Shown: positions 49,255-58,419, counted from the first letter of the stretch. The stretch is 64,000 nt of DNA from Phaeocystidibacter sp965659415 (GCA_965659415.1 CBFHVA010000001.1:1-64000); one strand, 5' to 3'. The notes: a model not told the origin generated them from the letters alone. Numbers and translations are program-made.

Positions 49255-50352
49255 TTACTTATTCAATGATTTTCTGCGCTTTCCCACACGTTCTTCGGCC
49301 AGTTTAAGTGCGGCTTCGTGGGTGGTAATTCCATGCGTTTCGGCATCGGTTAAGATGGTAAGCGTAGTGTTGTAAATGTTCTCTGTTCTGCGTAGCGCTT
49401 CTGCTCTATCGTACTTAGCGATTTCAGAATAAACATTGATGAGTCCACCCGCATTGATTAAGAAGTCGGGTGCGTAAACCACCCCTTTCTTTTGGAGCAA
49501 TTGGCCATGACGCAGTTCATCCGCGAGCTGATTATTCGCCGCGCCGGCAATGACTTCAGCTTTTAATCTCCCGATGGTGTCATCATTTACGGTAGCGCCT
49601 AAAGCACACGGAGCATAGATGTCCATATCTAAATCGTAGATATTATCTCGAACGATTTCCGCATGATAGGTTTTTGAAATGCGCTCCAAGGTGTCTTCAT
49701 GAATATCATTAATCATCACCTTAGCGCCTGATTCTGTGAGGTGTTTAACGAGGGTTTCACCCACGTGTCCTACGCCTTGAACCAATACTTTCTTTCCTTC
49801 AAGTACATCGTTGCCCCAGCGAAACTTCGCCGCAGCTTTCATACCCATGAATACCCCGTAAGCCGTAACTGGAGAGGGATCACCAGAACCACCCATCGAT
49901 TCAGGAATACCTGTAACGTGATCGGTTTGGCGTTTCACCATTTCCATATCACGGGTATTGATTCCCACATCTTCCGCGGTGATATAATTTCCCGACAAGC
50001 GATTGACAAATTCACCAAACTTCTCCATGAGAGCGTCTGTTTTGTCCTTGCGAGAATCGCCAATAATGACAGCTTTTCCACCACCGAGGTTCAGTCCTGA
50101 AATGGACGCTTTGTATGTCATCCCACGAGAAAGGCGCAATACGTCTTTCACGGCCTCCATATCATTGGCGTAGCTCCACATGCGCGTTCCGCCTAAGGCT
50201 GGACCGAGTACGGTGCTGTGAATTCCAATAATGGCTTTTAATCCGGTTTCCTCGTCGTTGCAGAATACTACTTGCTCGTGCCCTTTGAACGAAGCGTTGC
50301 TAAAAACGCCAGCGAGCTCCTCTGCTGATTTTGTAGGTTCTTGAACAATCAT
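49255..50352 (-). CDS. ldh: Leucine (Glu/Leu/Phe/Val family) dehydrogenase
   Basis: A 365-residue amino-acid dehydrogenase. It has the dimerisation/catalytic domain with GPALGGTRMW, the catalytic Lys in GMTYKASISGLNLGGGKAVI, the Asp-containing TAEDVG, and the NAD-binding GVGHVGETLVKHL. The set matches leucine dehydrogenase, which deaminates branched-chain amino acids and feeds iso-branched fatty acids typical of this phylum. It is co-directional with nusB, 20 bases apart. The 12-base palindrome GTTGAATTCAAC stands just upstream of its start. Confidence 0.88.
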   Translation of the reverse strand: MIVQEPTKSAEELAGVFSNASFKGHEQVVFCNDEETGLKAIIGIHSTVLGPALGGTRMWSYANDMEAVKDVLRLSRGMTYKASISGLNLGGGKAVIIGDSRKDKTDALMEKFGEFVNRLSGNYITAEDVGINTRDMEMVKRQTDHVTGIPESMGGSGDPSPVTAYGVFMGMKAAAKFRWGNDVLEGKKVLVQGVGHVGETLVKHLTESGAKVMINDIHEDTLERISKTYHAEIVRDNIYDLDMDIYAPCALGATVNDDTIGRLKAEVIAGAANNQLADELRHGQLLQKKGVVYAPDFLINAGGLINVYSEIAKYDRAEALRRTENIYNTTLTILTDAETHGITTHEAALKLAEERVGKRRKSLNK

Positions 50353-50364
50353 AACGATGTTTCA

Positions 50365-50376
50365 GTTGAATTCAAC
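50365..50376. promoter_or_regulatory. Perfect palindrome upstream of ldh
   Basis: GTTGAATTCAAC is a perfect 12-base palindrome 13 bases before the ldh ATG, in the divergent spacer with the ABC exporter gene. A regulator site is possible; the regulator is unknown. Confidence 0.3.
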
Positions 50377-50435
50377 TCTTTCTTGGGTTACCGCTCTTAT
50401 CTCCGGATAATGATGCTCATCGTTGTGCGATGTTG

Positions 50436-50443
50436 TAACTTTG
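50436..50443 (+). promoter_or_regulatory. TAACTTTG -7 element for the ABC exporter
   Basis: A perfect TAnnTTTG located 77 bases before the exporter ATG; the -33 part is not matched at the usual spacing. Confidence 0.4.
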
Positions 50444-50520
50444 AACCGAATAGGGAAAGAACGGTTGTGTCTTTTCTCATTAAGCGCTGCGAAGGTAGCA
50501 ATTTTCACCGCTAATTATTC

Positions 50521-52293
50521 ATGAAATCACTTAGCACCCTCAACAAATACTTCCTCCGTTATTGGTGGCTACTTGGCCTCGGAGTTGTATTTGTAATCGC
50601 CTCGGTAATATTTCAGATTTATCCCGCTATTGCTATTCGTCAAGCATTGGATAAAATCAATGAAACGTTGGAGATGGCTGATGCGGCTAGGGGCGATTGG
50701 GATGCAATCACCGATCAGCTCATCATGTTCGGGCTTCTGATTGTGGGATCGTCACTCGTGAGCGGATTTTTCACATTCTTGATGCGTCAAACCATCATCG
50801 TGATGTCCAGGCACATCGAATACGATTTAAAGAACGACGTATACAAGCATTACCAACAGTTGAGCTTGGCGTTTTACAAGCGCAATAGCACAGGTGATTT
50901 GATGAACCGAATTTCCGAAGATGTAAGTCGTGTCCGTATGTATATCGGTCCTGGTGTAATGTACACTATTCGAACCGTGCTAATGACCGTCATTGTCATT
51001 GCTATCATGTTGGGCATCAATGTGAAGCTCACACTTCTCACCCTTGCTCCCCTACCTGTTTTGGTTTATGTCATTTACAAGGTGAGCGACATGATCAATA
51101 AGCGAAGCTTGAAAGTACAAGCGAAGCTCAGCGACATCAGCACATATGTACAAGAATCGTTTTCGGGTATCCGGGTGATTAAGTCTTACAACAAGGAACA
51201 AAGACAGCTGGATGATTTCCAGGTAGAAGCTGAAGAGTATCACCGCTTGAACGAGCGGCTTTATCGGGTGAATGCGTTGTTCATGCCTATGATGCTTTTG
51301 CTCATCGGTATTAGCACTGTCGTAACCGTTTATGTTGGAGGCCTGCAGGCTATCGATGGCACTATCACAATTGGCAATATTGCGGAGTTTGTTTACTACG
51401 TATTTATGCTTACTTGGCCGGTGGCCAGCATAGGTTGGGTAACGAGTATCGTCCAGCGCGCCGCCGCATCCCAAGAGCGAATTAATGAGTTTTGGTCTAC
51501 AACACCAGAAATCAAAAATGCTTCAGAAGAGGCTATGGAAATTAGGGGTGGTATAGAGTTCAAGCATGTGGGCTTCGTGTACCCAGACAGTGGTATTCGA
51601 GCTTTGGAAGATGTATCCTTCAAAATAGAAGCCGGACAAACCTTGGCAATAGTGGGTAAAACGGGCTCGGGAAAATCAACGATTGCCACGCTCATCGGTC
51701 GACTGTTTGACCCTAGCGAGGGAAGCATTAAGATTGACGGCATCGACTTAAAGCAGATGAACCTAGATGCACTTCGAGGGAATTTAGGCTATGTACCACA
51801 AGAAGGATTCCTCTTCTCAGACAGCATTGGAAATAATATTGGCTTTGGTCTAGATAATGCCACTCAGGAACAAATTGAAGAAGCGGCAACCAATGCCCAT
51901 GTGCATCACAACATAGCAGACTTTCCCAAGGGCTACGAAACGCGTGTTGGAGAGCGCGGAATCACTTTGTCGGGAGGGCAAAAACAACGCGTTTCCATTG
52001 CACGAGCCATTATTCGTGATCCTAGAATCTTGATTTTTGATGATAGCTTGTCGGCCGTAGATACCGAAACCGAGGACATCATCTTGAACAGCTTGAAGAA
52101 GATGATCAACCGAAGCACAACAATCATCATTGCCCATCGCATTTCCAGCGTGAAACACGCCGATTATATTTTGGTGTTAGACGAAGGAAAAGTAATCGAG
52201 CAAGGGAACCATGATGACTTGATGCAAATGAGCGGTCAATACCGTGAAATGTACGATCAGCAATTGCAAAGCGAAGCTCAAGAATCTTTGTAA
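50521..52293 (+). CDS. ABC transporter ATP-binding/permease, MsbA/MdlB type
   Basis: A 590-residue half-transporter. The first ~310 residues are an exporter membrane domain with six helices; the NBD (~340-580) has Walker A GKTGSGKST, LSGGQKQRVSIARAI, Walker B ILIFDDSLSAVD and H-loop AHRISS. Members export lipids, peptides or drugs; the substrate is unknown. The leader is about 70 bases long. It works as a homodimer by analogy, as no second half-transporter is nearby. Confidence 0.92.
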   Translation: MKSLSTLNKYFLRYWWLLGLGVVFVIASVIFQIYPAIAIRQALDKINETLEMADAARGDWDAITDQLIMFGLLIVGSSLVSGFFTFLMRQTIIVMSRHIEYDLKNDVYKHYQQLSLAFYKRNSTGDLMNRISEDVSRVRMYIGPGVMYTIRTVLMTVIVIAIMLGINVKLTLLTLAPLPVLVYVIYKVSDMINKRSLKVQAKLSDISTYVQESFSGIRVIKSYNKEQRQLDDFQVEAEEYHRLNERLYRVNALFMPMMLLLIGISTVVTVYVGGLQAIDGTITIGNIAEFVYYVFMLTWPVASIGWVTSIVQRAAASQERINEFWSTTPEIKNASEEAMEIRGGIEFKHVGFVYPDSGIRALEDVSFKIEAGQTLAIVGKTGSGKSTIATLIGRLFDPSEGSIKIDGIDLKQMNLDALRGNLGYVPQEGFLFSDSIGNNIGFGLDNATQEQIEEAATNAHVHHNIADFPKGYETRVGERGITLSGGQKQRVSIARAIIRDPRILIFDDSLSAVDTETEDIILNSLKKMINRSTTIIIAHRISSVKHADYILVLDEGKVIEQGNHDDLMQMSGQYREMYDQQLQSEAQESL

Positions 52294-52351
52294 GCCGCAT
52301 CAATCCTTACTCTCCGAAGTTTCAATCTTTAAGTTTTGTAAAATCTTTTCT

Positions 52352-52359
52352 TAGATTTG
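52352..52359 (+). promoter_or_regulatory. TAGATTTG -7 element for DUF3276
   Basis: A perfect TAnnTTTG about 40 bases before the DUF3276 ATG; an upstream TTG lies too close (13 bases) to be a standard -33 element. Confidence 0.45.
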
Positions 52360-52399
52360 GTCTACCAATTGAAACATCCCGAAGGGGAAATTTACGCAC

Positions 52400-52762
52400 A
52401 TGAAAGGGAAAGAAGAGATATTCTCAAAGGTGATGAGAGCGGGTCGGCGTACCTATTTTTTTGATGTAAGAGCCACACGAGCAGATGATTATTACCTCAC
52501 CATCACTGAGAGTAAGAAGCACATTACAGAAGACGGGACCGAGCAGTACAAAAAGCACAAGTTGTATTTGTACAAGGAAGATTTCGCCCAATTCAAGGAA
52601 CTCTTGGATGAGGTCACCGACTATATCATCGAAAGAAAGGGCGAAGAAGTTATCTCAGAAACACACGATCCAAAGTATGCCCCGATAGCAGAGGATCAAC
52701 TCGAAAGCGACACTGAAAGTGCTACACAGTCGTTCAGCGACATCCGTTTTGAGGATATTTAA
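52400..52762 (+). CDS. DUF3276 / PUR-domain nucleic-acid-binding protein
   Basis: A 120-residue protein whose first ~85 residues are one PUR repeat: EEIFSKVMRAGRRTYFFDVRATRADDYYLTITESKK, then HKLYLYKEDFAQFKELLDEVTDYI. The acidic C-terminal tail is disordered-like. Homologues (BpuR in Borrelia) bind single-stranded DNA and RNA and regulate expression. The targets here are unknown. It stands alone with its own -7 element. Confidence 0.92.
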   Translation: MKGKEEIFSKVMRAGRRTYFFDVRATRADDYYLTITESKKHITEDGTEQYKKHKLYLYKEDFAQFKELLDEVTDYIIERKGEEVISETHDPKYAPIAEDQLESDTESATQSFSDIRFEDI

Positions 52763-52798
52763 GAAGGAATAAGTTCCTATAAAGTCCCAGTAGAATCA

Positions 52799-53710
52799 TT
52801 ACTCGCTAGGTTTTTCTTGATAGAATTTCTCCATCACGAATGCGTGTGGTGAGGTTATGGCCGCAACAATGATTAGGGCCAAATACCCATAGCTCACTTG
52901 CAGTATGTTGGCACTGGTAAGCAACAGCAATACCCCAATTCCAAGAAAAGAAAGCCCTGAAAAAGGAAGGAGAACTTTGACAAAATTCAATGGAGTCTCT
53001 ACTCTTTTCTTGTTCTTAAGGTCGGCGTACTCTTCGCGTAGTACTTTATACGAATGGAGAATAATGAAATACAAGGTAAATCCTAACAATAGAGGCATAA
53101 GGTAGAAGCTAGCCGCAATCAACCCGAAAACCAACACCTCCATCAAAACTTTCTCCCAGCTGAACGCCCCTCGGAGCGCCAATGCGATGAGCATACCAAG
53201 CGTAAGCGTGGAGGCCACTATGAAAGTGGTTAGTGTAAGAGCGGGCTCGTGAACCACCTCGAGTGCCGAGAAATCTGAATAGCTCCTTGTTAGTTCTTGA
53301 ATTTCATTAATGTTCACATTAATAAATAAAGCAATCAGGGAAATCCCCCAAACTAAACTGAGCAACTGTGCGCGGAGGTCTTTTTTCGAGAAGTAATGAA
53401 TGACTTGAGATTGCCCAAAGTGATAGGCCGATAGAAGAAGGAACAGCACGTAAGCTAGCACTGGCCATAAGAGCCATAAGCCTACGGTAAATACGATGAT
53501 CGCCAGATAGGCACTGAAAAATTGCACTTTAGATACGCTGGATCGCTCAAGGAACAAAACGTTGTCTATGGCTCCGTGAGGAATTCCGAGCAGCGCAAGG
53601 AACGGTAATGTAAAGATGAATTGGTTTTGTAATGTCCAAAAATCTAGACCTAAAACCAACGGAAGCGTGAGCAAAACCGCGGCGATAAATGCAAAAATAG
53701 CCTTGGTCAT
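52799..53710 (-). CDS. blh: Brp/Blh-family beta-carotene 15,15'-dioxygenase
   Basis: A 303-residue membrane protein with about eight helices and the conserved His sites of the Brp/Blh family: LLGIPHGAIDN, SAYHFGQSQ, FIILHSYKVLREEY and ITSPHAFVMEKFY. It cleaves beta-carotene into two retinal molecules, the chromophore of the adjacent proteorhodopsin. It follows the rhodopsin gene by 47 bases, but a strong hairpin lies between, so it is probably expressed at a lower level. Carotenoid-synthesis genes are not in the window. Confidence 0.95.
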   Translation of the reverse strand: MTKAIFAFIAAVLLTLPLVLGLDFWTLQNQFIFTLPFLALLGIPHGAIDNVLFLERSSVSKVQFFSAYLAIIVFTVGLWLLWPVLAYVLFLLLSAYHFGQSQVIHYFSKKDLRAQLLSLVWGISLIALFINVNINEIQELTRSYSDFSALEVVHEPALTLTTFIVASTLTLGMLIALALRGAFSWEKVLMEVLVFGLIAASFYLMPLLLGFTLYFIILHSYKVLREEYADLKNKKRVETPLNFVKVLLPFSGLSFLGIGVLLLLTSANILQVSYGYLALIIVAAITSPHAFVMEKFYQEKPSE

Positions 53711-53724
53711 GAGAGGGGGGAAAT

Positions 53725-53752
53725 AAGCCCTGCTCTGGTGCGAGCAGGGCTT
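53725..53752 (-). terminator. Intercistronic hairpin between proteorhodopsin and blh
   Basis: AAGCCCTGCTC and GAGCAGGGCTT form a perfect 11-bp stem with a 6-base loop, 5 bases after the rhodopsin stop. On the minus strand ATTTCCCCCC follows, a poor T run, so it should act as a partial terminator or as a 3' protective stem, not as a full stop. Confidence 0.85.
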
Positions 53753-53757
53753 CTATA

Positions 53758-54507
53758 TTATGCAGCCTGAGCTGCGCTCTTCTTAGATGAAACCGCGATG
53801 TTATAAACTACCAAACCGAAACCAATCTTGTTAATGGCATCAGCAATGTTGTAGAACAAATCAACGTTTTCACTACCCCATCCGAAGGCTGTATTTAACC
53901 ATCCTCCTGGCATACACATGTAACCAATTGGATAAATGGCCCAACCTACAAGGACGAACCAAGCAAGTGTTCTCACACCGCGCTTCACAACCTCGTCATT
54001 GCTGGCAGCAGCCAATTTAGCCACTTCACCAAACCATGCCGTGTAGAGTACGTAAATGTAACCTAACGTAGAAAGGAATCCCCAAAGCACTGAGTGACCC
54101 GTGTCACCTCCTTCTGGGTTGAAAGCTTCTCCGATGTAGCCCGTTACTAGCATCCATACAGAAGCCAAAATCAGTTTCCACATCAAGCTCATTTTAGCAC
54201 CGGCTGCTTTAGTAAGCAAATAGAACTCCACGCACATGAGGGGCACCGTGAGTGTCCAATCAATATACCTGAGCGATGTTGGATTCTCTCCGGTAGCTAG
54301 GTAATAATCGCGCATGTAGTAATAATGCACAGCTGCAATAAATGTGATGAGGGCTGAAACGAGTAGAGATAGTTTCCACTTCCCTTCTACTTGGCCTCTT
54401 TCAAAAATGAAGAAGATGGAAGCCGCCATCATGGCCATGTAGCCTGTGAAGAAAGTAAACGCTACAGGGTCGTCCTTGGGAATCGTTAAAATGTCAAGGT
54501 AGTACAT
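53758..54507 (-). CDS. Green-type proteorhodopsin (light-driven proton pump)
   Basis: A 249-residue seven-helix protein. In helix C, RYIDWTLTVPLMCVEFYLL gives the pump triad Asp83, Thr87, Glu94 (D97, T101, E108 of the marine reference protein). Met91 stands at the colour-tuning site 105, which marks green absorption. His61 is the partner of the Schiff-base counterion and Lys227 in NKIGFGLVVY binds retinal. It pumps protons outward and gives light energy in the open ocean. I chose ATG 54507; eight codons upstream an ATG exists but gives a non-family N-terminus. blh follows. Confidence 0.97.
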   Translation of the reverse strand: MYYLDILTIPKDDPVAFTFFTGYMAMMAASIFFIFERGQVEGKWKLSLLVSALITFIAAVHYYYMRDYYLATGENPTSLRYIDWTLTVPLMCVEFYLLTKAAGAKMSLMWKLILASVWMLVTGYIGEAFNPEGGDTGHSVLWGFLSTLGYIYVLYTAWFGEVAKLAAASNDEVVKRGVRTLAWFVLVGWAIYPIGYMCMPGGWLNTAFGWGSENVDLFYNIADAINKIGFGLVVYNIAVSSKKSAAQAA

Positions 54508-54562
54508 AAAAGTAATTTTTTGATTAATCACTCCTTAACTCTGAAGTTTAATATTTTGTTCG

Positions 54563-54604
54563 AGCTTTAAGGTTTAATTCTTAAACAAAACATAGCACTC
54601 GGTA
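54563..54604 (-). promoter_or_regulatory. Upstream region of proteorhodopsin
   Basis: Minus-strand TATGTTTTG (plus-strand CAAAACATA, about 54586-54594) is one base from the -7 consensus. The near palindrome GTTTAA-ttc-TTAAAC (54572-54586) overlaps its downstream edge and could bind a regulator. The -33 part is not clear. Confidence 0.35.
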
Positions 54605-54681
54605 CACCAACTCGACCTAAACAACCCGCCCCTTCTTGATTTCAGAAATAATCACCTCGACAAAAAAAAGTGAAAAAAATC

Positions 54682-55203
54682 TTAAAATTTTAAAAATCCT
54701 TCGATTTGACTCCTCAATATCTGGACAGTTGTTTGGTCTACAAGTTCATCTGATTGGTCCATCAATTCGTGTAATTTGGAGATTGGAATTTTCTGCGAAT
54801 ACACTTCAACTTTGAGATGGTGCAATACATCTGTGAGGTGATCCATTCCCCTTAAGTTTCCTGCTCGGCCCGAAGAAACGCCAACTAAAGCAGCCTTCTT
54901 TCCAGTCCACACACCGGGCTCTACCCCATCGAGGAACACCTTAAGTACCCCAGGGTAGCTTCCGTTATACTCAGGACTGATAAACACAAAACGGTCGGTT
55001 CCCACAATTTTGCCATCTATGATAGCTTGAACCTCATCGGTACGTTCACCATAGGTATCGCTTATTAGGAATTCACTAGGCAGCTCTTCCATGCAAAGTA
55101 CTTGAACAGATTCGCCGGCTTCTTCTAAGAGTGACTTATAGTTAGAAACCACTTTAAGTGTTTGGTTCTTGGGGCGGTTGGTACCGCATATGATTGTCAC
55201 CAT
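54682..55203 (-). CDS. NADPH-dependent FMN reductase family protein
   Basis: A 173-residue flavodoxin-like protein. The FMN-binding loop is CGTNRPKNQTLKV, and SPEYNGSYPGVLKVFLD plus KAALVGVSSGRAGNLRG are the family hallmarks. It reduces FMN, quinones or similar acceptors with NADPH. It is upstream of the rhodopsin gene on the same strand but 174 bases away from its start, with an AT-rich spacer, so co-transcription is uncertain. Confidence 0.9.
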   Translation of the reverse strand: MVTIICGTNRPKNQTLKVVSNYKSLLEEAGESVQVLCMEELPSEFLISDTYGERTDEVQAIIDGKIVGTDRFVFISPEYNGSYPGVLKVFLDGVEPGVWTGKKAALVGVSSGRAGNLRGMDHLTDVLHHLKVEVYSQKIPISKLHELMDQSDELVDQTTVQILRSQIEGFLKF

Positions 55204-55358
55204 GAAAATTTGTTCATAAAATTCAGTAAAGTCAGCATATTCTTACCCACCTCGGTGCAATGCCTTTTGTAATTTTATGTTTCAATCTGTTACTAATACA
55301 GAAAGTGGTCAGTATATTACTTTCATTGCCACTGCGAAATTCAGAAATAAAACCGAGA

Positions 55359-56150
55359 ATGGGCAAAATCGTTGCAATAGCGAATCAAAAAGGTGGTGTA
55401 GGAAAAACGACAACGGCAGTTAACCTGGCAGCTGCATTGGGCGTGTTGGAAAAGAAAATTCTATTGATTGATGCCGATCCTCAGGCCAATGCTACTTCCG
55501 CATTGGGGTTTGATCCCGATAATATTCAACACGGAACCTATCAAGTTATTGAACATGAGGCCAACGTGAAGGACGTAATTCTAAAGACCGAAACGCCGAA
55601 TGTGGATCTAATTCCAGCACACCTTGACTTAGTAGCCATCGAAATCGAATTGGTGGATAAGAATCGTCGAGAATACATGCTTAAAGCAGCTCTCAAGGAC
55701 ATTTCTAGCAAATACGATGCGGTGATCATCGACTGCGCCCCTTCCTTAGGACTTATCACACTCAATGCCCTAACGGCGGCAGATTCGGTGATTATCCCTA
55801 TTCAATGCGAATACTTCGCCCTTGAAGGATTGGGCAAACTCTTGAACACGATTAAGAGCGTGCAACAATTGCACAATCCGAATTTAGATATTGAGGGCTT
55901 GTTGCTTACGATGTTCGATCAACGCCTACGTCTATCGAACCAAGTGGTTGAAGAAGTTAAAAACCACTTCCAGCAAATGGTATTCGACACCATCATTCAG
56001 CGAAATGTGCGCTTAAGCGAAGCACCAAGCTTCGGTGAGTCTATCATCATGTATGACGCCACAAGCAATGGTGCCGTGAATTATCTTAATTTAGCACGCG
56101 AATTCCTGTCGCGTAACGGCAGCGCCCAAAAAGCAACTGCAGAAGCTTAA
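55359..56150 (+). CDS. parA: Chromosome-partitioning ATPase ParA (Soj)
   Basis: A 263-residue ParA. It has the deviant Walker A NQKGGVGKTTTAVNLAA at the N-terminus, DADPQANATSALGF, Walker B VIIDCAPSLG and the DNA-binding basic C-terminal part. It moves ParB-parS complexes during segregation. ATG 55359 is 33 codons inside a longer frame whose extra part is not ParA-like. parB begins right after the stop. Confidence 0.96.
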   Translation: MGKIVAIANQKGGVGKTTTAVNLAAALGVLEKKILLIDADPQANATSALGFDPDNIQHGTYQVIEHEANVKDVILKTETPNVDLIPAHLDLVAIEIELVDKNRREYMLKAALKDISSKYDAVIIDCAPSLGLITLNALTAADSVIIPIQCEYFALEGLGKLLNTIKSVQQLHNPNLDIEGLLLTMFDQRLRLSNQVVEEVKNHFQQMVFDTIIQRNVRLSEAPSFGESIIMYDATSNGAVNYLNLAREFLSRNGSAQKATAEA

Positions 56151-56151
56151 G

Positions 56152-57042
56152 ATGACCGCAAAGAAAAAGCAAGCACTCGGAAAGGGTTTATCGGCTCTCT
56201 TAAAAGAGCCTGAACACAATGTCAATTCCGCGCAAGATAAAGACGCCAAAAAGGTAGTCGGCCACATCGCAGAAATCGATTTGGCATCTATCGAGGTGAA
56301 TCCATTCCAGCCCCGAACTCATTTTGATAAAGAGGCCTTAGAGGATTTGGCTCATTCCATCACTGAGCTGGGTATTGTTCAGCCTATTACGGTGCGCAAA
56401 GTTGGAGCCGATACGTACCAGCTTATTTCAGGTGAAAGACGTTTCCGCGCTTCGAAGCAAGCTGGACTTACCGCAATCCCTGCCTATGTGCGCATTGCAG
56501 ACGATCAGGCGATGCTCGAGATGGCATTGGTGGAAAACATTCAACGTCAGGATCTTGACGCTATTGAAATCGCATTGTCTTATAAGCGCCTGATTGAAGA
56601 ATGCAATCTCACTCAGGAACAAATGTCAGATCGCGTCGGCAAGAAGCGGTCTACAGTAACGAACTACCTTCGTTTGCTGAAACTATCTCCGCTGATTCAA
56701 GCTGGTATCAGAGATCGAATGCTCAGTATGGGCCACGCCCGTGCCCTGGTAAATGTAGATGACGAGAACGATCAATTGATCTTGTACCGTGATATCATTG
56801 CAGGCGACCTGAGTGTACGCCAAGTAGAAGAACGCGTTCGTGAATTACGCTCACCTTCCACTCCACGTGCTACTAATGATAAGTTACTGCCTGAGGTACT
56901 TCAAGATGTAAAACGCGACCTAGCGGGATATTTCAATACAAAAGTTGACTTAAAGCGCAATGCGAAAGGACGCGGTAGCATCGTTATCAAGTTCGATTCC
57001 GATCATGAATTGGAACGAATTCTTGAATTGATCAATCGATAA
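56152..57042 (+). CDS. parB: Chromosome-partitioning protein ParB
   Basis: A 296-residue ParB. LGKGLSALL at the start, then the CTPase/ParB-N domain with NPFQPRTHFDKEALEDLAHSI, the GERRFRAS box, ENIQRQDLDAIEIA, and the HTH (LTQEQMSDRVGKKRSTVTNYLRLLKL); the C-terminal dimer domain ends ELERILELINR. It binds parS and slides as a clamp. No parS is evident in the window. It lies between parA and the DUF5683 gene with gaps of 1 and 3 bases. Confidence 0.96.
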   Translation: MTAKKKQALGKGLSALLKEPEHNVNSAQDKDAKKVVGHIAEIDLASIEVNPFQPRTHFDKEALEDLAHSITELGIVQPITVRKVGADTYQLISGERRFRASKQAGLTAIPAYVRIADDQAMLEMALVENIQRQDLDAIEIALSYKRLIEECNLTQEQMSDRVGKKRSTVTNYLRLLKLSPLIQAGIRDRMLSMGHARALVNVDDENDQLILYRDIIAGDLSVRQVEERVRELRSPSTPRATNDKLLPEVLQDVKRDLAGYFNTKVDLKRNAKGRGSIVIKFDSDHELERILELINR

Positions 57043-57045
57043 GAA

Positions 57046-57681
57046 GTGAAAAACGTGATACTCTTTGGATGGACAGCGGCTTTCTTGCTGCTGTTGTCGT
57101 TTTCAGTAACCGCTCAGGTGGTTTCTGAAAATGATACGGTCAAAGAGTTTCCGACACCCGAAGCCAGCCAAGAATTATTTCGCATAGGACAAGATGAGAC
57201 TTTGCAGGGTGAAAACGTGGTGGAAGTTCCAGATACCGGCCAGTCCCCATCCAAGGCTACCTGGTTGAGCGTTGCTTTACCGGGAGCCGGACAAGTTTAT
57301 AACGGAAAATGGTGGAAAGTGCCCATAATTTATGGGGGATTCGCAACCTCAGGGTATTTCATCATCGAAAACAACAGGCAATACGACTTTTGGAGTGAAA
57401 TCATCGACCAGCGTCTCGATTCTACCCAGTCCGACATTTATGAAGGCGTTTACACGGACAACCAGCTTTTCACCATTCAAAATGAATACCGTAGGCTGCG
57501 TGATCTCAGTATCATTATTACTGTGGCCATCTATGGATTGCAAATCCTAGACGCCAATGTGGATGCGCATTTATATAGCTTTGATGTGACCGACGATATC
57601 TCATTGAACTGGGAACCTACGTTTGTAGCCGACCCTCGATTTGGCGCTGTCTACGGTGCTTCAATCCGATTAAACTTCTGA
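57046..57681 (+). CDS. DUF5683 domain membrane protein
   Basis: A 211-residue protein starting at GTG 57046, 3 bases after the parB stop. It has a signal-like N-terminus (AAFLLLLSFSVTAQ), then the DUF5683 core: SVALPGAGQVYNGKWWKVPIIYGGFATSGYF, NEYRRLRDLSIIITVAIYGLQILDANVDAHLYSFDV. The function is unknown; the position after parB and before dapB is conserved in this phylum. Confidence 0.87.
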   Translation: MKNVILFGWTAAFLLLLSFSVTAQVVSENDTVKEFPTPEASQELFRIGQDETLQGENVVEVPDTGQSPSKATWLSVALPGAGQVYNGKWWKVPIIYGGFATSGYFIIENNRQYDFWSEIIDQRLDSTQSDIYEGVYTDNQLFTIQNEYRRLRDLSIIITVAIYGLQILDANVDAHLYSFDVTDDISLNWEPTFVADPRFGAVYGASIRLNF

Positions 57682-57683
57682 CT

Positions 57684-58406
57684 ATGAATATCGCATTGTT
57701 AGGGTACGGAAAAATGGGTAAGATCATCGAGTCCATCGCAAAAGAACGAGGTCATCAAGTTTCTCTCAAAGTTGGAAGAAAAGGATTTGCATCCAACCAG
57801 CTTCAGGGAATTGATGTAGCCATTGACTTTTCGCTGCCTTCCACGGCCTTCAAGAATATCACAAGTTGTCTTGAGGCGAATGTACCTGTGGTATCGGGAA
57901 CTACAGGGTGGCTCGACAAATATGCCGAAGTTGTGAAACTTTGTGAAGAGAAGAATGGCAGTTTCTTCTACGCCTCGAATTTCTCTTTAGGCGTGAATCT
58001 ATTCTTTGAACTGAATAAGCAATTGGCCAAAATGATGAATGGCCATGCTCAGTATAAGCCTAGTCTGCTCGAAATTCACCACACCCAAAAGCTAGACGCT
58101 CCTAGCGGGACCGCAATAACCTTGGCGGAGGGGATTTTAAACGAGACAGATGAAATGGACCATTGGAAATATCTGGAGGATACAGAAGAAGTAACCAGCA
58201 AGAACGAATTAGCCGTCCGGGCTGAGCGAATTGACCCTACCCCTGGAACGCACGTGATCACCTTTGATTCCGACATTGACTCAATCGAAATAAAACATAC
58301 CGCAAAAAACAGAAAAGGCTTTGCATTAGGCGCCGTAATTGCGGCTGAATACCTAACTCAAAACCCTGGTGTACGCAGCATGCGCGACGTACTCGGACTG
58401 CATTAA
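57684..58406 (+). CDS. dapB: 4-hydroxy-tetrahydrodipicolinate reductase
   Basis: A 240-residue enzyme. NAD(P)-binding LLGYGKMGKIIE, the AIDFSLPSTAFKNI segment, SGTTGW, FYASNFSLGVNLFFE and the family signature EIHHTQKLDAPSGTA with catalytic His and Lys. It makes tetrahydrodipicolinate for lysine and peptidoglycan. It lies 2 bases after the DUF5683 gene in the par run. Confidence 0.96.
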   Translation: MNIALLGYGKMGKIIESIAKERGHQVSLKVGRKGFASNQLQGIDVAIDFSLPSTAFKNITSCLEANVPVVSGTTGWLDKYAEVVKLCEEKNGSFFYASNFSLGVNLFFELNKQLAKMMNGHAQYKPSLLEIHHTQKLDAPSGTAITLAEGILNETDEMDHWKYLEDTEEVTSKNELAVRAERIDPTPGTHVITFDSDIDSIEIKHTAKNRKGFALGAVIAAEYLTQNPGVRSMRDVLGLH

Positions 58407-58419
58407 ACTCATTGCCCCA

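Noticed and set aside
55203..57042. A parS site near parAB
   Set aside because: I looked for the 16-base parS-type palindrome around the par genes and saw no convincing match in the window.
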